Assembly: GCA_016714465.1 (NCBI GenBank)
Contig: JADKDT010000014.1
Span: 1 to 20,450 of the forward strand
DNA from: Candidatus Brachythrix odensensis
GTDB taxonomy: Bacteria > Chloroflexota > Anaerolineae > J036 > Brachytrichaceae
Direction of reading: 5' to 3'
Length of the DNA stretch: 20,450 bases
Notes under the pieces: generated by a model
Database searches by the model: none
What the model saw: the letters and a program-made list of their open reading frames with translations, nothing else
Told to the model about the DNA's origin: nothing
Shown: one piece after another, positions 8,678 through 17,033 of the stretch
Position numbering within the stretch: position 1 is the stretch's first letter
Layout: the number at the start of each line of letters is the position of its first letter
Translations under genes and position numbers: made by a program

Positions 8678-9622
8678 ATGCGCGTACTGATCACCGGGAT
8701 GAACGGATTTGCCGGCAGCCACCTGGCGGACTTGCTGATCGCCGAGACGCACTGGCTGCTCATCGGGGCCTCGCGAAATGCCAGCGGCTAGCGCACGAGT
8801 CCGCGCATGTCGTGGTGGAATTTGGATCTGCAGGACGCGGACGCGGTCAAGCGGCTGATCAAACTCGAGCGGCCCGATCTCGTCATCCACCCCGCCGCCC
8901 AGCCATACGTGCCGGCCGCCTGGGACGATCCGTGGGCGACCTTCGAGATGAACGTCCGCCCGCAGCAGTACCTCTTTGACGCGCTGCTGGCCAGCCGGCT
9001 CACCCCGCGCATCATGATTGCGTCGTCGGTTGAGGTATATGGCCCGCCGTCCGACACCGGCGACCTGCCCTTCCGCGAAACCCGCCCAACCATGCCGGTC
9101 AACCCATATGGGGTGAGCAAGGTCGCCCAGGAGGCGATGGCGCTGCAGTATCGGCGCAGCCATGGCCTGGATGTCGTCGTGGCCCGGCCTTTCAATCACA
9201 TCGGCCCGCGCCAAACCATGAGCTCGGCAGCCAATCAATTCGCCCAACAGATCGCCGAGATTGAGGCGGGATTGCGCGAGCCGGTGCTGCGGGTTGGGAA
9301 CATGACCGCCCAACGCGACTTCTCCGACGTCCGCGATGTTGCGCGGGCCTATCTTGGACTCATCCGCCTGGGCGAGCCAGGCGAGATCTACAACATCTGC
9401 AGCGGCCAGCCGCGCTCGGTTCAGGCCCTGCTCGATATCTTGCTCAGCAAATCCCATTAGACGATTGTGATTGAGCCTGATCCGGCCAGGATACGACCCG
9501 CCGACACGCTTATCAGCTATGGGTCCAACGAAAAATTGTCAGCCGTCACCGGTTGGACGCCCCGGATCCCCTTCGAACAGACGGTCTCGGACATTTTGGA
9601 CGATTGGCGGGAGAGGGTCAGA
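8678..9622 (+). pseudogene. NAD-dependent epimerase/dehydratase (GDP-4-keto-6-deoxymannose reductase-like), two in-frame TAG codons
   Basis: An extended short-chain dehydrogenase. GMNGFAGSHL (Rossmann glycine motif) follows the start MRVLIT. Next come DLVIHPAAQPYV, the catalytic IASSVEVYG serine, the NPYGVSK Tyr/Lys pair, VVARPFNHIGPRQ, QRDFSDVRDVARAYLGLI, YNICSG, and at the end VIEPDPARIRPADT and LSAVTGWTPRIPFEQT. This set is typical of GDP-6-deoxy-4-keto-mannose reductase/GDP-mannose 4,6-dehydratase relatives that make GDP-sugars for surface glycans. The frame never shifts, but TAG occurs at 8789-8791 (after SRNASG) and 9458-9460 (after LLSKSH). Both lie inside the region matching the family. 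Homology ends near 9620, yet the frame stays open to 9898, so the native stop also seems lost. The middle piece alone (ATG 8807-9460) lacks the NAD-binding start. Confidence 0.85.
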
Positions 9623-10114
9623 CTGCACCCGCACCCATGTCATCCTGAGTCCGACCGCTTTCAGGGAAAGGGCGGACAGAAACGGCGTGTGCCGGCGCGC
9701 ACATTAGGAGCGCGGCATCCTGAGCCGCGAGCATCGGCGCGCAGCGTCGATGCGCGCAGTCGAAGGACGCCCCTGCGCCGACCCGTCAGCGGAAGTCGCC
9801 CTTTTCGCTGCGGGCGCCGGCGGCCGGCGATGGGCTCATTCCGGCCGCCGCCCTCCCCTCAGGATGCTTCCGCAAACATAGATCCGCCTGGTTTCTGAGC
9901 AGCTCGCCCCACTGGAACGCGGGCGGGAAGGACTTTGAGGGCGAGCGAAGGACCCCTATTGCCTTTCCCCGGGCATGCGCAAATCGGCAACAGCGAACGA
10001 GTGCCGATTGACCTCCATCCGCTACGTCACAGGGCTCGCGCGGCCTGTTACGGTCCGGCCGCGCGAAGGCATCCTTGGGCCGCACCTTGACGACACGATG
10101 GGGCTATGCGCGCC
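9623..10114. repeat. Non-coding stretch with dispersed-repeat arms
   Basis: About 490 bases without a supportable gene. GTCATCCTGAG (9639-9649), GGCATCCTGAG (9714-9724) and the inverse CTCAGGATGC (9858-9867) are arms of a palindromic repeat seen in many environmental genomes, normally closed by CGAAGGAC. That closing arm occurs at 9761-9768 and 9946-9953. GCGCGCA/TGCGCGC forms a small hairpin around 9738-9757. Confidence 0.55.
10037..10065. terminator. Hairpin after the transporter gene
   Basis: CGCGCGGCC (10037-10045) and GGCCGCGCG (10057-10065) form a perfect 9-bp stem with an 11-base loop, about 50 bases past the transporter stop on the minus strand. There is no U-tract. Confidence 0.45.
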
Positions 10115-11767
10115 TCAGCGCCCCGCCACCGACAGCAACACGCTCATCAGCACCTGGGCGACGATGATCTTGGTGATCAGCGACATCGGATAAGCCTGGG
10201 CGTAGCCGGCGGCGGGCCGGTCATCGCCGGCGCGCTGCTCGACAAAGGCCAGCAATCCAGGCTGGGTCATGATCGCGGCCAGGATGCCGATCAAACGCCC
10301 CATCGGGATGCGCAGCAGCTTATAGCCGACAACGAGGATCAGCGACTGCACGACGATGATGCATACGGCGGCGGCCACCGCGATCACGACCGCATCGCCG
10401 GACGCGATCGTCCGGGCGAGATCGTAGCCCGCGCCCGACCCAACACCCGCCAAGAACAGCACCAGGCCGAATTGACGCAGGGTGAGATTGGCGTTGTACG
10501 GCAGACCCCACACCAGCGGCCCCGAGCGCTCCAGCGCTCCCAGGACGAGCGACACGAGCAGCGGTCCGCCCGCGATGCCCAGGCGCAGGGTGATGCCGCC
10601 CGGCAGAGGAATGGCTACAAAGCCAGCCAACACACCGAGGGCCAGCCCGATGTTGAAGGTGAGCACGTCGACCTCGCTCAACGCGCGATACGAGTCGCCA
10701 AAGAACTTGGCGGCTGCGGCCAGGTCTTCGCGCCGAGCAATCACCCGGACCCGGTCACCGAGCTCAAGGCGCATGTCCCCTCGCGCGATCATGTCGGCGT
10801 CGCCCCGGCGCACCCGAGTGACGACCGCGCCGATCACCTTTGGCAGGTTCAGCTCGGCGAGGGTGCGCCCGGCGACGCGCGGATTCGAAACAAAGATGCG
10901 CCGATAGTCGAGTTCGTGGCGCTCCAGCTCGAGGTGAATGTCACTCGGTTCGCCAACCAGGGCTTGAAAGTGATCCAGGTCATCGGCGCCGCCGACGACG
11001 GTCAGAAGATCGCCCTCGCGCAGGACGACTGATCCGGTCGCCAGGACGACATCGTCCTCGTGCCGCACCCGGCCCACGATGACGTCGAGGGGATGCTCAG
11101 CCATGATTCGAGAGAGGCTGTGCCCGATCGCCGCCGCCTGGGTTACGCGCAACGTGCGCGACGCTATCGGCCGGCGGGTCGAGCTGCCCTGGGTGGCCTC
11201 GGCCTCTTGCGCATAGTTGATCCGAAAAACCTTCTCGGCGACGACGATGACAACCAGGGTCAGCACAATCCCCAGCGGATAGCCGATCGAGAAGCTGACG
11301 GTTGGGCCGTTGACGAGCGCTTCGACCAATTCAGGCGGGACGGTGCCCTTTATAAACTCGCGCACGGCGGCCAGCGAAGCAGCATTGGTAAAGCTCCCGG
11401 TAAACAGCCCGGTCCCGACCGCGGGTCCGAACCCAAACCCCACCGCTACCAGCGCCACCACAAGGGCGGCCAAGACAACTGCGGCACCCGCGAAGAGGCT
11501 CTCCCTGAGGCCCGGCCCGCGCAGCGACGCAAAGAACTGCCGGCCGCTGCTGAGACCCAACAGATACAGAAAGATGGCCAGCCCAAGCTGCTGGATGATC
11601 TCGGGCACCCGCATGCGCGGGCTGAGGGCGCCAAAGAACAGCGCGCTGAACAACACCGCTGACACGCCCAGGCTGACCCCGCCGAAGCGGAGTTGCCCGA
11701 GCAGATAGCCCAGCGCCGCGATGGCGAAGAGCAGCAGCAGCGGGTTGTTCTCGAGCAGTTCGATCAT
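10115..11767 (-). CDS. AspT/YidE-type membrane antiporter with two RCK_C (TrkA-C) domains
   Basis: A clean 550-residue gene. The N-terminal half (about 1-190) holds five to six hydrophobic helices beginning LLLLFAIAALGYLLGQLRFG and including the family segment GTGLFTGSFTNAASLAA. The middle (about 200-370) is soluble and holds two RCK_C-type ligand-sensing domains, seen in VVLREGDLLTVVGGADDLDH and MRLELGDRVRVIARREDLAA. The C-terminal half repeats the membrane module (FGLVLFLAGVGSGAG, MTQPGLLAF). This duplicated layout is that of the aspartate:alanine exchanger family (AspT, YidE, YbjL). Substrate is unknown; dicarboxylates or amino acids are plausible. It is the last of four minus-strand genes, separated from pckG by a strong hairpin, so it may have its own promoter. 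ATG 11767 is the natural start, directly preceding MIELLENN. Confidence 0.93.
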   Translation of the reverse strand: MIELLENNPLLLLFAIAALGYLLGQLRFGGVSLGVSAVLFSALFFGALSPRMRVPEIIQQLGLAIFLYLLGLSSGRQFFASLRGPGLRESLFAGAAVVLAALVVALVAVGFGFGPAVGTGLFTGSFTNAASLAAVREFIKGTVPPELVEALVNGPTVSFSIGYPLGIVLTLVVIVVAEKVFRINYAQEAEATQGSSTRRPIASRTLRVTQAAAIGHSLSRIMAEHPLDVIVGRVRHEDDVVLATGSVVLREGDLLTVVGGADDLDHFQALVGEPSDIHLELERHELDYRRIFVSNPRVAGRTLAELNLPKVIGAVVTRVRRGDADMIARGDMRLELGDRVRVIARREDLAAAAKFFGDSYRALSEVDVLTFNIGLALGVLAGFVAIPLPGGITLRLGIAGGPLLVSLVLGALERSGPLVWGLPYNANLTLRQFGLVLFLAGVGSGAGYDLARTIASGDAVVIAVAAAVCIIVVQSLILVVGYKLLRIPMGRLIGILAAIMTQPGLLAFVEQRAGDDRPAAGYAQAYPMSLITKIIVAQVLMSVLLSVAGR

Positions 11768-11788
11768 GCGCGCTGGACGAATATTGCG

Positions 11789-11835
11789 GGCGAGAAAAGC
11801 ATTCCCGCCCTTCGCGCGGGGATGCTTTTCTCGCC
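11789..11835 (-). terminator. Long hairpin between pckG and the transporter
   Basis: GGCGAGAAAAGCATTCCCGC (11789-11808) pairs with GCGGGGATGCTTTTCTCGCC (11816-11835) with one mismatch or wobble around a 7-base loop. It lies 28 bases past the pckG stop in the transcription direction. There is no T-run, so it may end transcription inefficiently or protect the pckG mRNA. Confidence 0.65.
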
Positions 11836-11863
11836 AGTCACTATTCGACTGAGTCAGAATCGC

Positions 11864-13693
11864 TCAGACGGCAATCCCCAATGCTCGGGCGAGCGCCACA
11901 GGGCAGACAGGATCAACTCCCGGATGAAGATCATCTCCTTGGGCAGCCGATCGCAAGCGGGCGAAGAGTGAATCGTGCGCGGCAACCTCCTGCTGCCACA
12001 GGTCGCGATCGACCGACATCACCTCATCAAATTGGGCGCGTTCATAGGTCTCCATCCCGCGCCAGTCAAGATCGCCGTGCCGGGGCACCCAACCCAGCGG
12101 GCTTTCCACCGCCATCGCATGGCCATGCGTTCGCCCAACGATCCATTTCAAGATGCGCATGTTCTCGCCAAATCCCGGCCACAGAAATTTGCCATCCTTG
12201 TCCTTGCGGAACCAATTGACGAGAAAGACCCGGGGCGGATTGGGCAGGCGCCGCCCGAAGTTCAGCCAGTGGTTGAAATAGTCGGCCATGTTGTAGCCGC
12301 AGAAAGGCAGCATGGCAAACGGGTCGCGGCGGACCTGCCCGAGCGCGCCGGCCGAGGCGGCCGTGGTCTCCGAGCCCATGGTCGCCGCGGCGTACACCCC
12401 ATAGGCCCAGTTGAAGGCCTGGTAGACCAGCGGCACAACGGTCGATCGACGCCCGCCGAAGATGAAGGCGCTGATCGGAACGCCGTTCGGGTCGTCATAG
12501 GCGGGGTCGATCGAGGGGCAGCCCTCGATCGGCGCGGTGAAACGGGCATTCGGATGGGCGGCCGGGCGGCCGCTCGCCGGGGTCCAATCCTTGCCAGTCC
12601 AGTCAATCAAATGGGCAGGCGGGTGTTTGGTCTTGCCCTCCCACCACACATCGCCATCATCGGTCAGGGCGACATTGGTGAAGAGGGTATTCGCCCGGAT
12701 GCTGGCCATCGCGTTTGGATTGGACTTCTCGGAGGTGCCGGGCGCGACGCCAAAGAAGCCCGCCTCCGGATTGATGGCATAGATCCGGCCGTCGGGGCCT
12801 GGCTTGATCCAGGCGATGTCGTCGCCGACCGTCGAAACATCCCAGCCCTCGGACTGAAACGGGGCGGGCGGGATCATCATCGCGAAGTTGGTCTTGCCGC
12901 AGGCACTGGGGAACGCGGCCGCGACATAGGTTCGCTCGCCCTGGGGGTCCCTGACGCCAAGAATGAGCATGTGCTCGGCCAGCCAGCCCTGCTCCTTGGC
13001 CAACACCGAGGCAATTCGGAGCGCAAAGCATTTTTTGCCCAGCAACGCGTTCCCGCCGTAGCCGCTGCCATAGGACCAGATCTGGCGTTCTTCCGGGAAA
13101 TGCACGATGTATTTTGTCTCGCGGTTGCACGGCCAGGGCTCATCGGCCTCGCCGGGCGCCAGCGGCGCGCCGACCGAGTGCAGACAGCGCACGAATTCGC
13201 CGTCGCCCAGCGCATCGAGGACTTTGGCCCCCATGCGGGTCATAATCCGCATGCTGACCGCCACGTAGGGCGAATCGGTAAGCTGGACGCCAATATGGGC
13301 GATGGACGAACCAATCGGGCCCATGCTGAAAGGGACAACATACATCATCCGGCCGCGCATGGCGCCGTCGAAAAGCCCGTTCAGGGTCGTCTTCATCTCG
13401 CGTGGCGGAACCCAGTTGTTCATTGGGCCGGCATCGCCCTTGTCCAGGCTGCAGATGTAGGTCCTGTCCTCAACCCGCGCGACATCACCCGGATCCGAGC
13501 GGGCCAGAAAGGAGTTGGGGCGTTTTGCGGGATCCAGCCGGATAAGCGTGCCAGTCGCGACCATCTGGTTGCACAGCCCGTCGTACTCCGCCTGAGATCC
13601 GTCGCACAGATGAATCGCGTCGGGTTTGCACAGGGCGGCGATCTTCGCAATCCACGCGCGCAGGGCCGAATTCTTGATCTGCTGGATGTCCAT
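11864..13693 (-). CDS. pckG: Phosphoenolpyruvate carboxykinase (GTP)
   Basis: Converts oxaloacetate and GTP to phosphoenolpyruvate, GDP and CO2, linking the TCA cycle to gluconeogenesis in the cytoplasm. It is full length at 609 residues from ATG 13693 (MDIQQIKN). The P-loop FPSACGKTNFAM spans 261-272, with the GTP-type reactive cysteine Cys265. The metal site GDDIAWI is at 290-296. The PEP-binding region YGSGYGGNALLGKKCFALRI is at 208-227, and NPEAGFFGVAPGT and FIFGGRRSTVVPLVYQAF follow. These are typical of the GTP enzyme, not the ATP enzyme. A GTG further upstream (13717) is in frame, but AAGGAAG positioned before ATG 13693 supports the shorter form. It is flanked by hairpins on both sides, suggesting a separate transcription unit. 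No internal damage is seen. Confidence 0.97.
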   Translation of the reverse strand: MDIQQIKNSALRAWIAKIAALCKPDAIHLCDGSQAEYDGLCNQMVATGTLIRLDPAKRPNSFLARSDPGDVARVEDRTYICSLDKGDAGPMNNWVPPREMKTTLNGLFDGAMRGRMMYVVPFSMGPIGSSIAHIGVQLTDSPYVAVSMRIMTRMGAKVLDALGDGEFVRCLHSVGAPLAPGEADEPWPCNRETKYIVHFPEERQIWSYGSGYGGNALLGKKCFALRIASVLAKEQGWLAEHMLILGVRDPQGERTYVAAAFPSACGKTNFAMMIPPAPFQSEGWDVSTVGDDIAWIKPGPDGRIYAINPEAGFFGVAPGTSEKSNPNAMASIRANTLFTNVALTDDGDVWWEGKTKHPPAHLIDWTGKDWTPASGRPAAHPNARFTAPIEGCPSIDPAYDDPNGVPISAFIFGGRRSTVVPLVYQAFNWAYGVYAAATMGSETTAASAGALGQVRRDPFAMLPFCGYNMADYFNHWLNFGRRLPNPPRVFLVNWFRKDKDGKFLWPGFGENMRILKWIVGRTHGHAMAVESPLGWVPRHGDLDWRGMETYERAQFDEVMSVDRDLWQQEVAAHDSLFARLRSAAQGDDLHPGVDPVCPVALARALGIAV

Positions 13694-13787
13694 ATTGCCT
13701 AACTTCCTTGCCGGCACCGCGGATCAGACCCGCAACGCCACCCCACCTATTCTGCCGGATTACCTCGAGTTTTCAGATATTCCACGT

Positions 13788-13815
13788 CGTCATTCCCGCA
13801 AACGCGGGAATGACG
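13788..13815. terminator. 12-bp perfect hairpin between rsgA and pckG
   Basis: CGTCATTCCCGC (13788-13799) and GCGGGAATGACG (13804-13815) close a 4-base loop. It lies 19 bases past the rsgA stop. The sequence resembles a dispersed REP-like palindrome common in many bacterial genomes. There is no U-tract. Confidence 0.6.
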
Positions 13816-13833
13816 GTCGATATCACGCGGCGT

Positions 13834-14778
13834 CTACCACTTTCGCCGACCTTCCAGCGCCTCGCGCAGCCGGACATACGAATCGTATCGCGTCGCGCTC
13901 ACGGTCCCGGCGACGACTGCGGCCCGGATGGCGCAACCAGGTTCGGTCAGATGGGCGCAGTTGCTGAAACCACATTTCGAGACCAGCGGGGCCATCTCGA
14001 TGAAGTAAGCATCCAGCTCCTCGGCCTGGATGTCCCACACATCGTAGGCGCGCAGACCGGGCGTGTCGGCGATCCAGCTTGATGCGTCCATCGGGATGAG
14101 CTCGGGCACCACCGTGGTGTGCCGCCCCTTGTGGATGAGCTTGCTGACCTCGCCGACGGCCGCGGCGAGGCCAGGCTGGAGGACGTTGAGCAAGCTGCTC
14201 TTGCCGGTGCCGCTCTTGCCGGTCAGCACGCTCAAACGCCCGGTCAGCGCCTGGCGCAGTTCCTCGATGCCTTCACCGGTCCGGGCACAGGTGTAGATGA
14301 CCCGATAGCCAAGCCGCTCGTAGTCGCCAAACAGCTCCTTTGCCTGCGGCAGACCGACCAGGTCGGTTTTCGTGGCGCAGATCAGAGTCGGCAGCTTCTG
14401 GGCCTCGGCCCCGACGATGAAGCGGTCGAGCATGCGGGCGTGAAAGTCCGGCTCGGCACAGGCAAAGACAAAGACCACCAGATCGACGTTGGCGACGATG
14501 ACCTGGCGGATTTCACGGACGTCCTTGCGAGACGTATTGGCGACCGGGTCGCGGCGCGAGAGCGCACTCTTGCGCGGGAGGACCCGTTCGATCCGGCCGC
14601 GCACAAACCCATCACCCTCGATCTCGCTGAATTCAGCCTGATCCCCCACCGCGAGCAAGTCCTCGGTGTGGCGCCCGCGGGTGAGCTTGCCCGCCGCCTG
14701 ACAGGTCACGCGATCCCCCCCCTCGACCAGCACCGTAAAGAAGCCGCTATGGGCTTTGACGACCAATCCTGTTCTCAT
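13834..14778 (-). CDS. rsgA: Small ribosomal subunit biogenesis GTPase RsgA (YjeQ/YloQ)
   Basis: A circularly permuted GTPase that acts late in 30S subunit maturation. The order of parts is diagnostic. An N-terminal OB-fold (about 1-75) is followed by G4 ATKTDL (135-140), then the P-loop GKSGTGKSSLLN (187-198), a G2 threonine region near KGRHTT (217-222), and G3 DTPG (238-241). A C-terminal zinc site has Cys269, Cys274, His276 and Cys282 in CGFSNCAHLTEPGC. The length of 314 residues is normal. Its ATG overlaps the TGA of the upstream PBP gene as ATGA (14775-14778), so the two are very likely co-transcribed and translationally coupled. It ends with TAG, which matters for the amber-codon question elsewhere in the window. 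Confidence 0.96.
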   Translation of the reverse strand: MRTGLVVKAHSGFFTVLVEGGDRVTCQAAGKLTRGRHTEDLLAVGDQAEFSEIEGDGFVRGRIERVLPRKSALSRRDPVANTSRKDVREIRQVIVANVDLVVFVFACAEPDFHARMLDRFIVGAEAQKLPTLICATKTDLVGLPQAKELFGDYERLGYRVIYTCARTGEGIEELRQALTGRLSVLTGKSGTGKSSLLNVLQPGLAAAVGEVSKLIHKGRHTTVVPELIPMDASSWIADTPGLRAYDVWDIQAEELDAYFIEMAPLVSKCGFSNCAHLTEPGCAIRAAVVAGTVSATRYDSYVRLREALEGRRKW

Positions 14779-16997
14779 TCAGTTGCTTTTACATCCTTCG
14801 GAAGTTCAGAGATGGGCAGACCAAAACTGGCTTCAATGATTTGGCGCGCGCGGGGCGCGGCATGCGTGGATCCCTCACCGATGCCCTCGATCAGCACGGT
14901 GATGGCGAGTTGGGGATCGGCCGCCGGCGCGTACGCGGTGAACCAGGCATACGGCTTGTCGGCTGTTCCAGTCTCGGAAGTGCCGGTCTTGCCGGCCACC
15001 GTCAGGCGCTGGGCGCCCTGGCGCTGGGCGGCCGTCAGAGCCTTGCCCGCAGTCCAACGACCATCCACGCGGTAGTAGTCGAATTCGGCAAAACGGTAAG
15101 TGGCCGTACCCAGACTGGCATTGGTGGTCACCCCGATCATGCCCTTTTGAATCAGGGACAGCGCCTGAGGCGCAGGCAGCGTGCCGGCCTTGACCGGAGG
15201 ATTTGGCTTCGGAGCCGCGCCGGCTTCGGCAGTCCCGGCCACGAGCCGCGGCCCGAGGATGTTCCCACCGTTGGCGATTGCCGCCGTCATCTGGGTCACC
15301 TGCAGCGGCGTGGCCAGCATGAAGCCCTGGCCAATCGAGAAGTTGACCGTGTCGCCAGGCGTCCAGACCTCCCCCACCCGCTGCTTTTTCCAGGCCGGAT
15401 CGGGGGCGTTGCCGGTCAGCTCGCCTGGAAGCTCGATCCCCGTGCGCGCGCCAAAGCCAAAGCGGGCGGCGTATTGGCCGAGCACGGACTGGCCCTTGGC
15501 GTCCAGGCGCTTGCCGAGTTCATAAAAGACAATGTCGCACGATGCGGTGAGCCCGTCCTGCAGGCCAATCCGCCCATGGCCCGTCTTGAGCCAGCACGTT
15601 TTGCGATAACCCGAGCCCAGCCCGTCCCAGTAGCCGGGATCGACAAAGGCGTCATTGGCATTGGTCACTCCCTCGCCGATCGCGGCGGAGAGGGTGACCA
15701 TCTTGAAGGTCGAACCGGGCGGATAGGCGCCCTGGATGGCCCGATTGAGCAGCGGCTTCTGGGCGTTGGTGAAGAGCGCCGCCCGCTCGCGCTCCACGCC
15801 GGCCGTGACAAAGGTCGCCACATCGAAACCTGGCGAGCTGGCCATGGCCAGCACCCCGCCGGTGCGCGGATCCATGACGACGACCGCCCCGCGCAGCCCG
15901 GTCAGCGCATTCTGGGCGGCAAGCTGCACCGTTGGGCTGATGCTGAGATGAACATCCCGCCCGGGGACAAACGCGCGCCGGGCGATCACGCTGGCCGAGC
16001 CGCCGGAGACAAGCGAGAGCGCGCCGCCGGGCCGGCCGGCCAGGGTCTCGTCCAGGGCGGCTTCTACCCCTGCGACACCGACCTGCTCATCACCGCCATA
16101 ACCCCGCAAGCGAAAAGCCGCCACCTGTTCGGGCGAGATGCCGCCGACATAGCCCACGACGTGCGGAGCCAGGGTGCCCTGGGGGTAAGCCCGCGACGGG
16201 CGCGGCTGGGCGCTCACGGCCGGATAGTTGGCGAGATCGGCCCCCAGGCGGGCCAGCGCATCATCGCTGACGTCGGAGATCGGTGCAAACCAATCCTCGG
16301 GATACTTCTGGTAACGGGCGATGACCTCGGTTGCGGAAAGACCGGTCAGGCGCGCCAGCGCGCGGGCCATGGCCTGCTCCTCGGCTGCGCTTCCGATCAG
16401 ACTGCGCCGGACCCCCACGGTCTGAACGGTTCCCGGAACCGCGAGCGCCGACCCATCCGCGGCCAGGATCGACCCGCGCGGCGGAACGTCCCGCCGCAGC
16501 GAGAGTTCGCCGCTGGCCAGCCCGGGCACGATGAGGTCGGCCGTCCACGCAACGCGCCAGGCCTTGCCGTCGTGGGCAAGACGCAAGGTGCTGGTCGTGT
16601 TAAAGGTGCCAACGACGGCGGTCTGCCATACCCCGACGAGCTGGGCGGTCGCCAGATTCGCCTCCTGCAACAGGCCGCCGCGCAATTGCCAAGTCAGGGT
16701 GATGGCCGTCGCGGTGTCGCGAGCGGCCTGGTACTGTCGGCGCAGGCCATCGGCGTTTTTGAGCTTGGATTGGGTGGCGTCATCGAGCAAGGCAAACCCG
16801 GCCGGATAAGCCTGTTGATTCAGCGCGTCGACAAAGGACTGGGCGGCGCGCGCGCCGGAGGGCAACTCGGCACTTGGTGACGCGATTGGGGTGAGGGCTT
16901 CCGGCGGAACGCAGGCGACCAACAAGCCAGCGGCGAGCATGAGGCTGGCGATGCGCACAACCACCGGAGATTGAGCCCGAATCGCAAAACGCTGCAT
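14775..16997 (-). CDS. Class B penicillin-binding protein (transpeptidase) with lipoprotein signal and MecA_N-like domain
   Basis: A peptidoglycan DD-transpeptidase anchored outside the membrane. Counting from ATG 16997: hydrophobic signal with lipobox LLVAC (Cys29). About 50-160 is an NTF2-like/MecA_N domain (QSFVDALNQQAYPAGFALLD ... LIVPGL). RRDVPPRGSILAADG (168-182) starts the dimerisation domain. The transpeptidase domain has PPGSTFK (Ser429-Lys432), SCD (486-488) and KTGTSE (670-675). Total length is 740 residues. The frame stays open far upstream of 16997, but the extension (to 17333) contains no signal or domain and would bury the signal peptide. ATG 17006 is an alternative. The promoter placement makes 16997 attractive as a leaderless start. 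It is coupled to rsgA by ATGA. The MecA-like architecture alone does not show beta-lactam resistance. Confidence 0.92.
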   Translation of the reverse strand: MQRFAIRAQSPVVVRIASLMLAAGLLVACVPPEALTPIASPSAELPSGARAAQSFVDALNQQAYPAGFALLDDATQSKLKNADGLRRQYQAARDTATAITLTWQLRGGLLQEANLATAQLVGVWQTAVVGTFNTTSTLRLAHDGKAWRVAWTADLIVPGLASGELSLRRDVPPRGSILAADGSALAVPGTVQTVGVRRSLIGSAAEEQAMARALARLTGLSATEVIARYQKYPEDWFAPISDVSDDALARLGADLANYPAVSAQPRPSRAYPQGTLAPHVVGYVGGISPEQVAAFRLRGYGGDEQVGVAGVEAALDETLAGRPGGALSLVSGGSASVIARRAFVPGRDVHLSISPTVQLAAQNALTGLRGAVVVMDPRTGGVLAMASSPGFDVATFVTAGVERERAALFTNAQKPLLNRAIQGAYPPGSTFKMVTLSAAIGEGVTNANDAFVDPGYWDGLGSGYRKTCWLKTGHGRIGLQDGLTASCDIVFYELGKRLDAKGQSVLGQYAARFGFGARTGIELPGELTGNAPDPAWKKQRVGEVWTPGDTVNFSIGQGFMLATPLQVTQMTAAIANGGNILGPRLVAGTAEAGAAPKPNPPVKAGTLPAPQALSLIQKGMIGVTTNASLGTATYRFAEFDYYRVDGRWTAGKALTAAQRQGAQRLTVAGKTGTSETGTADKPYAWFTAYAPAADPQLAITVLIEGIGEGSTHAAPRARQIIEASFGLPISELPKDVKATE

Positions 16998-17004
16998 CCG
17001 AAGC

Positions 17005-17033
17005 ATTGTAATCCGGCATCGGTCGGCGCCCAA
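17005..17033 (-). promoter_or_regulatory. Promoter of the PBP-rsgA operon
   Basis: On the minus strand TTGGGC (17033-17028), a 17-base spacer and TACAAT (17010-17005) form a good sigma-70 promoter. The expected start point, 7 bases on, falls at or next to ATG 16997, so the message would have almost no leader. Confidence 0.6.

Noticed and set aside
8655..8690. 12-codon upstream reading frame (MRSNEGISCAY) overlapping the SDR start
   Set aside because: It starts 6 bases after the -10 box and could be a leader peptide, but nothing beyond chance supports it.
8678..9622. TAG recoding (for example pyrrolysine) as explanation of the in-frame ambers
   Set aside because: TAG is used as an ordinary stop by rsgA (13834-13836) and by the restriction endonuclease (5260-5262), and the intact genes contain no internal TAG.
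11975..13702. Long open frame on the plus strand opposite pckG
   Set aside because: Its translation is low in complexity and matches no motif; it is a high-GC shadow of the clearly real pckG.
14841..16880. Long open frame opposite the PBP gene
   Set aside because: Antisense shadow: rich in Arg, Gly and Ala, no recognisable domain, and overlaps a full-length PBP.
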